Assembly: GCA_017656255.1 (NCBI GenBank)
Contig: JACDOE010000011.1
Span: 1-64,000 of the forward strand
DNA length: 64,000 nt
Direction: 5' to 3'
Source: Bacillaceae bacterium
Lineage (GTDB): Bacteria > Bacillota > Bacilli > JACDOE01
Shown: one piece after another, positions 8,211-16,629 of the stretch
Position numbering within the stretch: the stretch's first letter is position 1
Layout of the letters: each line of letters begins with the position of its first letter
Translations under genes and position numbers: made by a program
Notes under the pieces: generated by a model
Database searches by the model: none
What the model was told of the DNA's origin: nothing
The model's input: the letters and a program-made list of their open reading frames with translations, nothing else

Positions 8211-8235
8211 GTATTAGAGGAAGGTGAACACCCTT

Positions 8236-8919
8236 ATGGATCGGGAAGAAATCAGGCAGTGGGCCGACCGTCTGGAAACTGCATCACCCCGGGAAGTTCT
8301 CCAGTGGGGATGGCAACAATTTGGAGAAGAGATGGCCCTGGCCTGCAGCTTTGGAGCCGAAGATGTCGTACTGGTAGACATGCTGGCGAAGCTTGCTTCC
8401 AACCCCCGTATCTTTTATCTGGATACCGACAAACATTTTCCGGAGACCTACGAAACCCGAGACCGTCTGTCACAAACATACAATCTCTCGTTTATCCGGG
8501 TCAAACCTAATATGACACTGCAGGAACAGGCTGAAAAACATGGCGACCGGTTGTGGGAAACCGACCCGGACCTCTGCTGTCGGATTCGCAAGGTGGATCC
8601 GCTCCGGAACGTACTTAAAAATTACCGGGCCTGGGTGACCGGAATTCGCAGGGAACAGGCACCAACCCGGGCTAACGCCCGTAAAGTGGAATGGGATGAC
8701 AAATTCGGCCTGATTAAGTTAAATCCGCTGGCAACCTGGCGTACACAGGATGTTTGGAATTATATCAGAGAGAATCAGGTTCCCTATCATCCCTTGCATG
8801 ATCGTGATTACCCCAGTATTGGTTGCCGTGTTTGCACCCGTCCGGTGTCAAAAGGGGAAGATCCCCGTTCCGGACGCTGGGCAGGCAAGACCAAGCTGGA
8901 ATGTGGCCTCCATCAATAA
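8236..8919 (+). CDS. cysH: Assimilatory adenylyl-sulfate (APS) reductase
   Basis: A 227-residue cytosolic enzyme that reduces APS to sulfite with thioredoxin or glutaredoxin as donor. It has the PAPS-reductase fold (ACSFGAEDVVLVDM and YLDTDKHFPETYE) and both cysteine pairs of the 4Fe-4S subgroup: CC at 114-115 and CxxC at 197-200. The catalytic ECGLH ends the protein. The iron-sulfur cysteines favour APS over PAPS as substrate, so no APS kinase is needed, and none is seen here. ATG at 8236 is preferred over an in-frame GTG at 8224 because AGGAAGGTGA fits it. It heads a cysH-TSUP-sat operon. Confidence 0.92.
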   Translation: MDREEIRQWADRLETASPREVLQWGWQQFGEEMALACSFGAEDVVLVDMLAKLASNPRIFYLDTDKHFPETYETRDRLSQTYNLSFIRVKPNMTLQEQAEKHGDRLWETDPDLCCRIRKVDPLRNVLKNYRAWVTGIRREQAPTRANARKVEWDDKFGLIKLNPLATWRTQDVWNYIRENQVPYHPLHDRDYPSIGCRVCTRPVSKGEDPRSGRWAGKTKLECGLHQ

Positions 8920-8946
8920 CGCTTCAAGATAAAAGGAGAACCGAGG

Positions 8947-9720
8947 ATGACACTTTTTGTCCTGACCGGATTTCTGGTGGGAACCCTGATCGGGTTGACG
9001 GGGATGGGCGGCGGCCTGTTGATGACCCCGCTGCTGATCCTGTTTTTTGGCATTCATCCCGTTGTGGCCGTTGGAACCGATCTGATTTTTGCCGGAATCA
9101 CAAAGTTGTTTGGATTCTGGCAGCATCTTCGTCAGCACACCGTTCATTTTCCCACCGTAAAATGGTTGCTCTTCACCAGTATTCCGGGGGCTTTAAGTGG
9201 GGTTCTGGTCATGAACGTGATGCTGATCAGTGCTCCTGAAACAGCGGAACGCTGGCTGGGAAAATGTCTCGGTGCCACGTTCATCATCGTTTCGATTGTA
9301 ATGATCCGCCGCATGTGGAGAAAGTGCCGCAGGGATGACGGAAAAAAAGACTTTCGTGAGATAAAGAAGCCGCCGGGAAGACTGAAACTGTTGCTACTCG
9401 GGGCATTTGGGGGCAGTCTCGTCGGTTTGACCTCTGTCGGGAGCGGTACGGTGTTTATCGCATTCCTGTCCGCTTTAAAATCTTTTACGCCCGCTGTGCT
9501 GGTCGGGACCGACATTGCCCATGCATCTTTTTTGACTCTGGCTGCCGGGGGCGCCCACATGTTGATCGGAACCGTCGATTTTCAGATCATTGGTTATTTG
9601 CTGACCGGCTCGATCCCCGGTATTTTGCTGGGCAGTCGTTTGACGCTCCGCATCCCTGAAAACTGGGTGCAGTCCGGGCTTATCCTCATGTTGTTTCTAA
9701 GCGGAGTCAAACTGTTATAG
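8947..9720 (+). CDS. TSUP (TauE/SafE) family sulfur-compound transporter
   Basis: A 257-residue membrane protein with about eight hydrophobic segments. It shows the family repeats GLTGMGGGLLMTPLLILFFG near the N-terminus and GLTSVGSGTVFIAFL in the second half, and PxxAVGTDL-like and VGTDIAHAS-like phrases. Members move sulfite, sulfoacetate, thiosulfate or related anions. It lies between APS reductase and ATP sulfurylase, 27 bp after cysH and 13 bp before sat. It therefore probably imports sulfate or exports excess sulfite (inference). The ATG is preceded by AAAAGGAG. Confidence 0.88.
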   Translation: MTLFVLTGFLVGTLIGLTGMGGGLLMTPLLILFFGIHPVVAVGTDLIFAGITKLFGFWQHLRQHTVHFPTVKWLLFTSIPGALSGVLVMNVMLISAPETAERWLGKCLGATFIIVSIVMIRRMWRKCRRDDGKKDFREIKKPPGRLKLLLLGAFGGSLVGLTSVGSGTVFIAFLSALKSFTPAVLVGTDIAHASFLTLAAGGAHMLIGTVDFQIIGYLLTGSIPGILLGSRLTLRIPENWVQSGLILMLFLSGVKLL

Positions 9721-9733
9721 AGGAGGGAAGACG

Positions 9734-10900
9734 GTGATTCATTCTATTACACCGCACGGCGGTGTCTTGATCAATCGCATCGCGGATCAGGAATTACAAA
9801 AGGAACTGATGGATGAAGTGGAAGACCTGAAGCAGATTATGGTAGATAAAGATTCGATCTGTGACATCGAATGTATTTCCACCGGCGCTTTTTCACCTCT
9901 GATCGGCTTTATGGACCAGCAGGATTACCGGTCCGTGGTGCAACAGATGCGTCTTTCAGATGGAACCCTGTGGCCCATCCCGGTGACACTGCCGATCGAT
10001 GAGGAACAGGCCGCCGGGATCTCCATCGGAGAAAAAGTGGCGCTGAAAGGAGAGGGTGGAACTGTCTATGCGGTTCTGACCGTGACGGATAAATTCCGGC
10101 CCGACAAACATCGTGAAGCCCGTATGGTTTATCGGACTGAAGATATTAGACATCCGGGGGTGAAGAAGTTGTTTTCACGTCCTGACGTCTATCTGGGCGG
10201 CCCGATCGATGTGATCAACCGTCCCGATCCCGGCCCATTCCGTCAGGTTTATTTGACGCCTGAAGATACGCGCCGGATTTTTAAGGAGATGGGATGGAAA
10301 AAGGTGGTCGGTTTCCAGACGCGAAATCCGGTTCACCGGGCGCATGAATATATTCAAAAAGCAGCCCTGGAAACGGTTGACGGTCTTTTCTTGCACCCCC
10401 TTGTCGGTGAAACAAAGCCGGATGACATTCCGGCGGACATCCGAATGAAAAGCTACCAGGTCCTGCTTGAACATTATTATCCCGTGGAGAGAGTGGTACT
10501 GGGCGTGTTTCCGGGTTCCATGCGTTATGCCGGGCCGAGGGAGGCCGTCTACCATGCCCTGATTCGTAAAAATTACGGCTGTACCCATTTTATCGTGGGA
10601 AGGGATCATGCCGGAGTCGGGGATTATTACGGGACCTATGATGCCCATCAGATTTTCAGGCAGTTTGCCCGGGAGGAACTGGAGATCGTGCCCCTGTTTT
10701 TTGAACACAGCTTTTATTGCCGGCGATGTGAGGGAATGGCCACCTTCAAGACCTGCCCTCATCCTGAATCGGATCATCTCACCCTTTCCGGTACCCGGGT
10801 CCGCCGGATGTTGAAGAGTGGAAAAACACTTCCCCCCGAATTTACCCGGCCGGAAGTCGCCCAAATTTTGCTGGAATCATTCAGTCAAAAACCGCGTTAA
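9734..10900 (+). CDS. sat: Sulfate adenylyltransferase (ATP sulfurylase)
   Basis: A 388-residue homo-oligomeric ATP sulfurylase that makes APS from sulfate and ATP, the first step of assimilation. Visible motifs are the nucleotide-binding QTRNPVHRAHEY, GETKPDDIP, VGRDHAGVGDYYG, and a C-terminal CRRCEGMATFKTCPH cluster of four cysteines and a histidine that probably binds zinc, as in many bacterial Sat proteins. It starts with GTG behind GAGGAGGGAAGAC. It is the last gene of the operon. No fused or neighbouring APS kinase is present, consistent with an APS-type CysH. Confidence 0.95.
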   Translation: MIHSITPHGGVLINRIADQELQKELMDEVEDLKQIMVDKDSICDIECISTGAFSPLIGFMDQQDYRSVVQQMRLSDGTLWPIPVTLPIDEEQAAGISIGEKVALKGEGGTVYAVLTVTDKFRPDKHREARMVYRTEDIRHPGVKKLFSRPDVYLGGPIDVINRPDPGPFRQVYLTPEDTRRIFKEMGWKKVVGFQTRNPVHRAHEYIQKAALETVDGLFLHPLVGETKPDDIPADIRMKSYQVLLEHYYPVERVVLGVFPGSMRYAGPREAVYHALIRKNYGCTHFIVGRDHAGVGDYYGTYDAHQIFRQFAREELEIVPLFFEHSFYCRRCEGMATFKTCPHPESDHLTLSGTRVRRMLKSGKTLPPEFTRPEVAQILLESFSQKPR

Positions 10901-11077
10901 CGCAGTAAAGACGGGCGTAAAAAAGATTGAAAGATTTGTGAACGAATGATATTATAACGTTAACAAACCTTTTCGTTTAAAAAATGTCATAAATAGATAT
11001 CGACCAGTTGAGGATTAGCATGAGTAGAGGGATTAGGATGAAGATGGGTTTCTTCATCCTATGTTTATGTTGACGAA

Positions 11078-11091
11078 TTAAAGCGCTTACA
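11078..11091 (+). promoter_or_regulatory. Candidate CcpA cre site of the ketoacid dehydrogenase operon
   Basis: TTAAAGCGCTTACA matches the cre consensus TGWAANCGNTNWCA with one mismatch. It immediately follows TTGACG at 11070-11075, a likely -35 element, so CcpA binding would block the promoter. This predicts glucose repression of branched-chain or aromatic amino-acid breakdown. Confidence 0.6.
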
Positions 11092-11125
11092 TAATTGTTA
11101 TTACTTATGTGAAGGGGATGTTGAT

Positions 11126-12234
11126 ATGTCCGTTTTTCAAAAGATTTCTACTCATGAACAGGTTGTGTTTTGTAATCATGAAGAATCCGGTTTACGGGCC
11201 ATTGTTGCGATTCATGATACGACACTCGGGCCGGCGCTGGGCGGATGCCGGATGTGGCCTTATAAAACAGAAGAAGAGGCCCTGCAGGATGTGCTTCGTC
11301 TGGCCGAAGGCATGACGTACAAGTGTGCGGCAGCCGATGTTGATTTTGGCGGGGGAAAAGCGGTGATTATCGGGGACCCGAAGATTGACAAATCACCTGA
11401 ATTGTTTCGGGCATTCGGCCGTTTTGTTGAAAGTCTAAACGGCAGATTCTATACGGGAACCGATATGGTACAACCACTGAAGACTTCGTCTATGCATCCA
11501 GGGAATCTAATTGTATTGTCGGGTTGCCTGAAGAACACGGGGGAAGCGGTGATTCTTCCATCCCGACGGCACTTGGTGTCCTCCAGGGGATCCGGGCGAC
11601 CGCTCAGTATTTATGGATGACGGATTCGATCAAAGGAAAAACATTTGCGGTACAGGGTTTGGGCAAAGTTGGGCGACGACTGGTCCATCTGCTCTGGGAA
11701 GAAGGAGCAAAGGTGATTGCCACAGATATTAACGCTGAAACGCTTGATCAGATGAAAGAGGAAGCCGCACGTGCCAACTACCCGTTTGAGGTTGTGAAAC
11801 CCGATGATATCTATCAGGTTGAAGTCGATATGTTCGTTCCCTGCGCCATGGGCGGTGTGGTCAATGACGACACCATCGGGAAATTATCATGCAAGGCGGT
11901 AGTCGGCTCCGCTAATAATCAGTTGCTTGAAGAATCCCACGGGCATATGCTCCGGGAAAAAGGGATCCTGTACGCGCCTGATTTTGTGGTGAACAGCGGC
12001 GGTCTGATCCAGGTTGCCGATGAACTCTATGGCAGTGATAAAGAGCGCGTCCTGAAAAAAACAAGAGCCATCTATGATATGGTCTACAACATCTATGAAC
12101 TTGCCGACCAGGAAAACATTTTAAGCATGGATGCCGCCAAATTTCTTGCGGAAGAAAGAATTCGTAAAGCCAAAAACATCAACAGTCTGTATGTCCGAAA
12201 CGAACGTCCGAAATGGAATGTCCGCAGAGGGTAA
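11126..12234 (+). pseudogene. Phe/Leu/Val dehydrogenase, frameshifted
   Basis: NAD-dependent amino-acid dehydrogenase (oxidative deamination to the 2-oxoacid) interrupted by one lost base. Frame 1 reads from 11126 to the segment [10 protein letters not shown] and then becomes nonsense. Restoring one G near 11467-11468 gives GTDMGTTTEDF and joins the second frame, which continues from about 11470 to 12234. The repaired protein is about 369 residues with the catalytic-lysine segment [13 protein letters not shown] and the NAD motif GLGKVG. Its wording ([29 protein letters not shown]) follows phenylalanine rather than leucine dehydrogenases (which have TAEDVGT and AGGVINVADEL). It heads the 2-oxoacid dehydrogenase operon. 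It is either a real inactivation or an error at a GGG run. Confidence 0.85.
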
Positions 12235-12267
12235 ACAGAAGAAGGCTAGCAGGGGGAGGTTATCACA

Positions 12268-13350
12268 ATGGAGAAGTTGTTTCCGATTGAACAGGTATTG
12301 TCACCTGAAGGGGAACTCAAAAAGGAGATCGATTCTGTCATCAGTGGTGAAAAAGCGGTTGCCATGTATAAGTGGATGGTTATCAATCGTATTTTCGACC
12401 GGAAATCGGTGACCCTGCAGCGTCAGGGGCGCATCGGGACTTATGCCCCTTTTGAGGGTCAGGAAGCAGCTCAGGTGGGAAGTGCACTGGCCCTGCAGGA
12501 AAACGACTGGTTATTTCCGACTTACCGTGACCATGCGGCGATGATGACCTATGGGCAATCGATGACGCAGGTCCTGCTTTACTGGAAGGGACGGATTGAA
12601 GGATGTGTGCCACCGGAAGACAAGCATATTCTGCCACCCTATGTTCCGATTGCCACCCAGATTCCGCATGCCGCAGGTGCGGCCTGGGCGTCGCGGATGA
12701 AAGGGGAAGATGCGGCCGCCCTTGTCTATTTCGGAGACGGCGCCACGTCAGAAGGCGATTTTCATGAAGGGTTGAATTTTGCTTCGGTCTATGATGCGCC
12801 CGTTGTTTTCTTTTGTCAGAACAATGGTTATGCCATTAGTGTTCCGGTGACAAAACAGATGAAATCCAAAACCATTGCCCAGAAAGCCCTCGCATACGAT
12901 ATCGAGGGAGTACGGGTGGATGGAAACGATGTGTTTGCCGTCTACATGGCGACCCGGGAAGCCCTGGAGCGGGCCAGAAAGGGAGAAGGGCCCACACTGA
13001 TTGAAGCGGTGACCTACCGTTATGGCGCCCATACCACGGCAGACGATCCCCGGAAATACCGGGAACAGGAAAAAGAAGAAAAGCTTCGCCGGGAAAAATA
13101 TGATCCTGTTGATCGGCTGAAGCGATACCTGGTGGCTCAGGGGGTCTGGGATGACCAGAAGGAAGCGGCTTTGATCAAAGAAGCCGAAGAGAAGGTGCAA
13201 AAAGCCGTTCAGGAGATGGAAACGTTCAGACCTGCCTCTGTCGCCGACATGTTTGAACATATTTTTGCTGAAAAGACATGGAACATCGAGCAACAACAAA
13301 GAGAAGCGGTTTCGATGGAAGAGAAGCCGGAAGAAAGGGAGCTGGCGTAG
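12268..13350 (+). CDS. 2-oxoacid dehydrogenase E1 alpha subunit (branched-chain/pyruvate type)
   Basis: A 360-residue thiamine-diphosphate subunit of a mitochondrial-type 2-oxoacid dehydrogenase. The TPP motif runs from GDGATSEGDFHE to QNNGYAIS. The phosphorylation-loop-like segment YRYGAHTTADDPRKYR is also present. With E1 beta it decarboxylates the 2-oxoacid and reduces the lipoyl group of E2. An amino-acid dehydrogenase upstream favours branched-chain (or aromatic) 2-oxoacids over pyruvate, but sequence alone does not settle this. The start ATG follows GGGGGAGG. The C-terminus (from about 335) is a charged tail, and its stop abuts the E1 beta start. Confidence 0.9.
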   Translation: MEKLFPIEQVLSPEGELKKEIDSVISGEKAVAMYKWMVINRIFDRKSVTLQRQGRIGTYAPFEGQEAAQVGSALALQENDWLFPTYRDHAAMMTYGQSMTQVLLYWKGRIEGCVPPEDKHILPPYVPIATQIPHAAGAAWASRMKGEDAAALVYFGDGATSEGDFHEGLNFASVYDAPVVFFCQNNGYAISVPVTKQMKSKTIAQKALAYDIEGVRVDGNDVFAVYMATREALERARKGEGPTLIEAVTYRYGAHTTADDPRKYREQEKEEKLRREKYDPVDRLKRYLVAQGVWDDQKEAALIKEAEEKVQKAVQEMETFRPASVADMFEHIFAEKTWNIEQQQREAVSMEEKPEERELA

Positions 13351-14334
13351 ATGGCGGATAAGCTGACGATGGTACAGGCGATTCAGCAGGCGATGAAAGT
13401 CAAATTACAGGAAGATGACCGGGTTATCCTCATGGGTGAAGATATCGGGGTGAACGGCGGCGTCTTTCGTGCCACCGACGGTTTACTGGCTGAATTCGGT
13501 GAGCAGCGGGTGATCGATACACCGCTGGCGGAATCCGGCATTATTGGGACTGCGGTCGGAATGGCTTTAAACGGATTGATTCCTGTCGTGGAGATTCAGT
13601 TTCTCGGTTTTATTTACCCGGGATTTGAGCAGGTGGTCTCCCATGTTTCCCGTATCCGGATGAGAACCCAGGGGCGCTATCACGCGCCGATGGTGATTCG
13701 CACACCTTATGGAGCAGGGATCCGGGGGCCGGAACTTCATTCAGAAAGTGTGGAGTCCATTTTTGTGCATATTCCCGGTGTCAAAGTGGTCGTGCCGTCC
13801 ACCCCGTATGATGCCAAAGGATTGTTGATATCAGCCATTGAAGATCCCGATCCGGTGATTTTTCTGGAACCGACGAAAATGTATCGTGCCGAAAAACAGG
13901 AGGTGCCGGAAGGGAAATATACGGTTCCCCTGGGTCAGGCGCGGATGGTCCGGGAAGGCGAGGATGTGACGGTACTCGCCTGGGGAACCATGGTTCCTGT
14001 CGCTCTGCAGGCGGCTCGCAAAATGGAGCAGGAGCGCGGCTGGTCGGCTGATGTGATTGATTTGCGCACCCTGTACCCGTTTGATCGGGAGACAATCAGG
14101 CAATCCGTCGAAAAAACGGGTCGAGTGGTGATCGTCCATGAGGCACACCGGACCGGAGGTGTGGGGGCCGAATTGATCTCGTTTATCAATGATGAAGCGC
14201 TGTTTTATCTAAAAGCGCCCATCGCCCGGATTACCGGTTATGATGTACCGGTACCCCAGTTTTCGCTGGAGGATGCTTACATGCCGGATGTGGACCGGGT
14301 CAGCCGGGGGATCGTCGATACGATGCAGTATTAA
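13351..14334 (+). CDS. 2-oxoacid dehydrogenase E1 beta subunit
   Basis: A 327-residue partner of E1 alpha. It has the Transket_pyr domain (LMGEDIGVNGGVFRATDGL, DTPLAESGIIGTAVGMA) followed by the C-terminal transketolase domain (DVTVLAWGTMVPVAL, VIDLRTLYPFDRETI, VHEAHRTGGVGAE). The length is normal. Its ATG starts in the base directly after the E1 alpha stop, so the two are translationally linked and expected in equal amounts as an alpha2-beta2 tetramer. Confidence 0.93.
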   Translation: MADKLTMVQAIQQAMKVKLQEDDRVILMGEDIGVNGGVFRATDGLLAEFGEQRVIDTPLAESGIIGTAVGMALNGLIPVVEIQFLGFIYPGFEQVVSHVSRIRMRTQGRYHAPMVIRTPYGAGIRGPELHSESVESIFVHIPGVKVVVPSTPYDAKGLLISAIEDPDPVIFLEPTKMYRAEKQEVPEGKYTVPLGQARMVREGEDVTVLAWGTMVPVALQAARKMEQERGWSADVIDLRTLYPFDRETIRQSVEKTGRVVIVHEAHRTGGVGAELISFINDEALFYLKAPIARITGYDVPVPQFSLEDAYMPDVDRVSRGIVDTMQY

Positions 14335-14407
14335 CGCATTTGTGACTCTGGAAACGAATATGTTTTGTTATGATCACGTTTACTTTGGACAAGAGTGGTG
14401 AGATAAA

Positions 14408-15691
14408 ATGGCTTATGAGTTTAAGTTGCCGGACGTCGGGGAAGGGATGGCGGAAGGTGAGATTGTCCGTCTTCTGGTAGAGCCGGGCGAGCAAATCGAC
14501 AGGGATCAGCCGATCCTGGAAGTACAGACGGACAAAGTGAGTGTGGAACTTCCGTCTCCAGTTGGCGGAAGGGTCAAAGAAATCCCGGTGCAACCGGGGG
14601 ATGTGGTTCCTGTGGGGAGTACGATTATGGTGATTGAAACCGATGAAGCAGGTGTGACAGAATCGGTTCAGACGGATAGTAGAACGGAACAACCCGCATC
14701 AGCCCCCGGGGAGATGAAACCGAAATCAGAAAATGAACAAAAAAGGGAATCAATACCTCGTCGTCGTCGGGCCATCGCAGCTCCGGCCACACGCAAACTG
14801 GCCCGCGAGCTGGGGATTGATATTGAACAGGTGACCGGAACCGGGCCCGCGGGCCGGATCATGGACCAGGACGTTCGTGACTTTGCTGCCGGGAAAAAGA
14901 AGGAAGCGCCGGTTGAAGTGTTGACCACACAGGCTGTTGCATCTGCGGCCGAACCGGTCGTGACGGAAGTTGAGGATGACGTCCGGGAAGAGGAACGGAT
15001 TGATATCCGGGGTATCCGCAAACAGATTGCCGAACGGATGGTAAAAGCAGCCTTTACCATTCCGCATGTGACCCATTTTGATCAGGTGGATGTGACAGAA
15101 CTGATCGATGTGCGGAAACGAATGAAACATATGGCGGAAGCCCAGGGAGCGAAGCTGACCTACCTTCCGTTTATCGTCAAAGCTGTGACGGTGGCACTGA
15201 AGGAATTCCCCCATTTTAATGCCGTTGTCGATGATGAAAATAACCAGATGGTATTGAAAAAATATTATCATATCGGTATCGCCACCGATACGGATGATGG
15301 ACTGCTGGTCCCGGTGATCCGGCATGCGGACAGGAAGAGTATCCTCGACATTGCCCGGGAAATAGAAGATCTGGCGACAAGAGCCCGCGAGAAGAAACTG
15401 GCGGTTCAGGAGTTGCAGGGAAGCACCTTTACCATTAGCAATGTGGGACCGATCGGGGGTATGTTCGCCACACCGATTATTAATCATCCGGAAGTGGCCA
15501 TCCTGGCGACGCATAAAATAGAAACCAGACCGGTGGTTATTTCACGGGAGACGAAAGAGTTCGACATTCGGGACTTCATGAATATCTCGTTATCGTTTGA
15601 CCACCGGTTGATCGACGGCGTGGATGCCGTACGCTTTACCAACCGGATTCGGGAGATTCTGGAGGATCCGCTGTCGTTGATGCTGGTATAA
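14408..15691 (+). CDS. Dihydrolipoamide acyltransferase E2
   Basis: A 427-residue E2 core protein. It has one N-terminal lipoyl domain with the lipoylated K43 in QTDKVSV. A flexible linker rich in S, P, E and Q follows, then a peripheral subunit-binding domain near 122-155 (ATRKLARELGID, GTGPAGRI), a second linker, and the catalytic domain ending in HxxxDG (H399, D403). It transfers the acyl group to CoA. It lies 73 bp after E1 beta. No E3 (lipoamide dehydrogenase) follows, because a terminator comes next, so E3 must come from another locus. The ATG is preceded by GGTGAG. Confidence 0.93.
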   Translation: MAYEFKLPDVGEGMAEGEIVRLLVEPGEQIDRDQPILEVQTDKVSVELPSPVGGRVKEIPVQPGDVVPVGSTIMVIETDEAGVTESVQTDSRTEQPASAPGEMKPKSENEQKRESIPRRRRAIAAPATRKLARELGIDIEQVTGTGPAGRIMDQDVRDFAAGKKKEAPVEVLTTQAVASAAEPVVTEVEDDVREEERIDIRGIRKQIAERMVKAAFTIPHVTHFDQVDVTELIDVRKRMKHMAEAQGAKLTYLPFIVKAVTVALKEFPHFNAVVDDENNQMVLKKYYHIGIATDTDDGLLVPVIRHADRKSILDIAREIEDLATRAREKKLAVQELQGSTFTISNVGPIGGMFATPIINHPEVAILATHKIETRPVVISRETKEFDIRDFMNISLSFDHRLIDGVDAVRFTNRIREILEDPLSLMLV

Positions 15692-15742
15692 AAAGGGGAC
15701 AGGTGGCAAACCTTCACATCATAATTCCCTCCCGTTGTGATG

Positions 15743-15773
15743 AAAAAAGCGGAACTTGTTTCCGCTTTTTTCC
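15743..15773 (+). terminator. Terminator of the 2-oxoacid dehydrogenase operon
   Basis: AAAAAAGCGGAA, five bases, TTCCGCTTTTTT forms a strong hairpin with flanking A and T runs. It belongs to the dispersed GCGGAA/TTCCGC hairpin family seen at several other sites in this window. Confidence 0.88.
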
Positions 15774-16000
15774 CTATTCTAGAACAATGTTGAAGAAAAG
15801 CGAAAAATCTTTCCCATATTCCCCATTTTCACGTGCACAACGGTACTTACCGTTTTCTCTTTCTACCAGACGAAGGTGAACGAGCGCTCGTTTACTAAAA
15901 AAATAGATTTTTCGAAAAAATTAAATCAATTTCCTGTTGACACTTTCTGAAACCCTGACTATAATAACACCTAAATAAAATTTAACTGAATAAAGCAGGT

Positions 16001-16121
16001 GTCAGAAGGGTATCTAGGGTTCCGCCTTCGTTATGAAAGGGTCTGGACCAAGCGATACCGGCATTTCTGTCCAACAGAAATGTACACCGTGAGGATAAAA
16101 GCCTCTGCGGCAAGTTCTGAC
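16001..16121 (+). promoter_or_regulatory. ykkC-family riboswitch, probably the ppGpp subtype
   Basis: The element is closed by GTCAGAA / TTCTGAC. It contains CTAGGGTTCCGC, GGGTCTGGACCAAGCGA, and ACACCGTGAGGATAAAAGCC. These are the conserved blocks of ykkC RNAs. The 3' block (GTGAGGATAAAAGCCTC) deviates from the guanidine-I form, which suggests subtype 2. Subtype 2a RNAs bind ppGpp and usually precede branched-chain amino-acid genes, and an ilv-leu operon follows here. Ligand assignment is by context only. A hairpin (CCTTAAAA / TTTTAAGG) lies just downstream. Confidence 0.75.
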
Positions 16122-16204
16122 CTTAAAATTGTGAACCCTTTTTAAGGTGGAATTTGTCGGCAGTGGCTTGATATTTTTATTGAAAGTTCAAATTATTCAT
16201 GAAT

Positions 16205-16545
16205 TTAATAAAACTGCATAAGTTTCAAGAGCGATGACAGGGATCGATTTGCAGTTTCATACTTCCAGAGAGCCTGCGGTTGCTGTGAGCAGGTAGTATG
16301 TCTGTGAATCCCTCGCCCTGGAGCTGTCCTCCTGAAATCAAGAGAAGAGTAGGGACGGACCGTGATACAGCGTTAAATGTAAAGGTAGCCGTTTGACATC
16401 ATGTCATGATATGAGATTTTAATTGGACGGTTACCTGCAGAGGTTACATATCGCGAGGTATGTAGCGAATTTGGGTGGTACCGCGAGCCTTTTCGCCCCA
16501 AACACATAACGAAGGAATACGGGGGTGAAAGGGCTTTCTTTTATA
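16205..16545 (+). promoter_or_regulatory. T-box leader of the ilv-leu operon
   Basis: It has a long stem I region (about 16225-16335), the T-box core TGGGTGGTACCGCG at 16472-16485, and a terminator made of GCCTTTTCGCCCC and GGGGGTGAAAGGGC followed by TTTCTTTT (16487-16545). Uncharged tRNA binding would favour the antiterminator. The 3' side of the expected specifier loop holds both ATC (16308-16310, Ile) and CTC (16312-16314, Leu), and I cannot decide between them by hand folding. It lies directly behind the ykkC element, so two signals are read in series. Confidence 0.93.
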
Positions 16546-16629
16546 TGAATACCTTTTATGAAATGGCATGTGTTGGGTTGGGTTATGAAGAGAGTCAGGG
16601 AGAAGAAGATTACAAGGAGGAGAGAAATC

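Noticed and set aside
8041-8235. Search for an S-box or T-box before cysH
   Set aside because: None of the conserved blocks of these leaders is present; only an inverted repeat was found.
10175-10864. Minus-strand reading frame of about 229 codons inside sat
   Set aside because: It is antisense to a well-conserved ATP sulfurylase and shows no family likeness or start site.
11126-12234. Two separate genes rather than one frameshifted dehydrogenase
   Set aside because: The two frames join seamlessly after adding one base and together give one full-length family member.
16001-16121. Guanidine-I class as the identity of the ykkC-like RNA
   Set aside because: The 3' block and the downstream genes (ilv-leu rather than guanidine transporters or carboxylases) do not fit, so subtype 2 is preferred.
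16558-16629. Upstream start for IlvB giving 24 extra residues
   Set aside because: The added stretch lies in the leader after the T-box terminator; AAGGAGGAG precedes the ATG at 16630.
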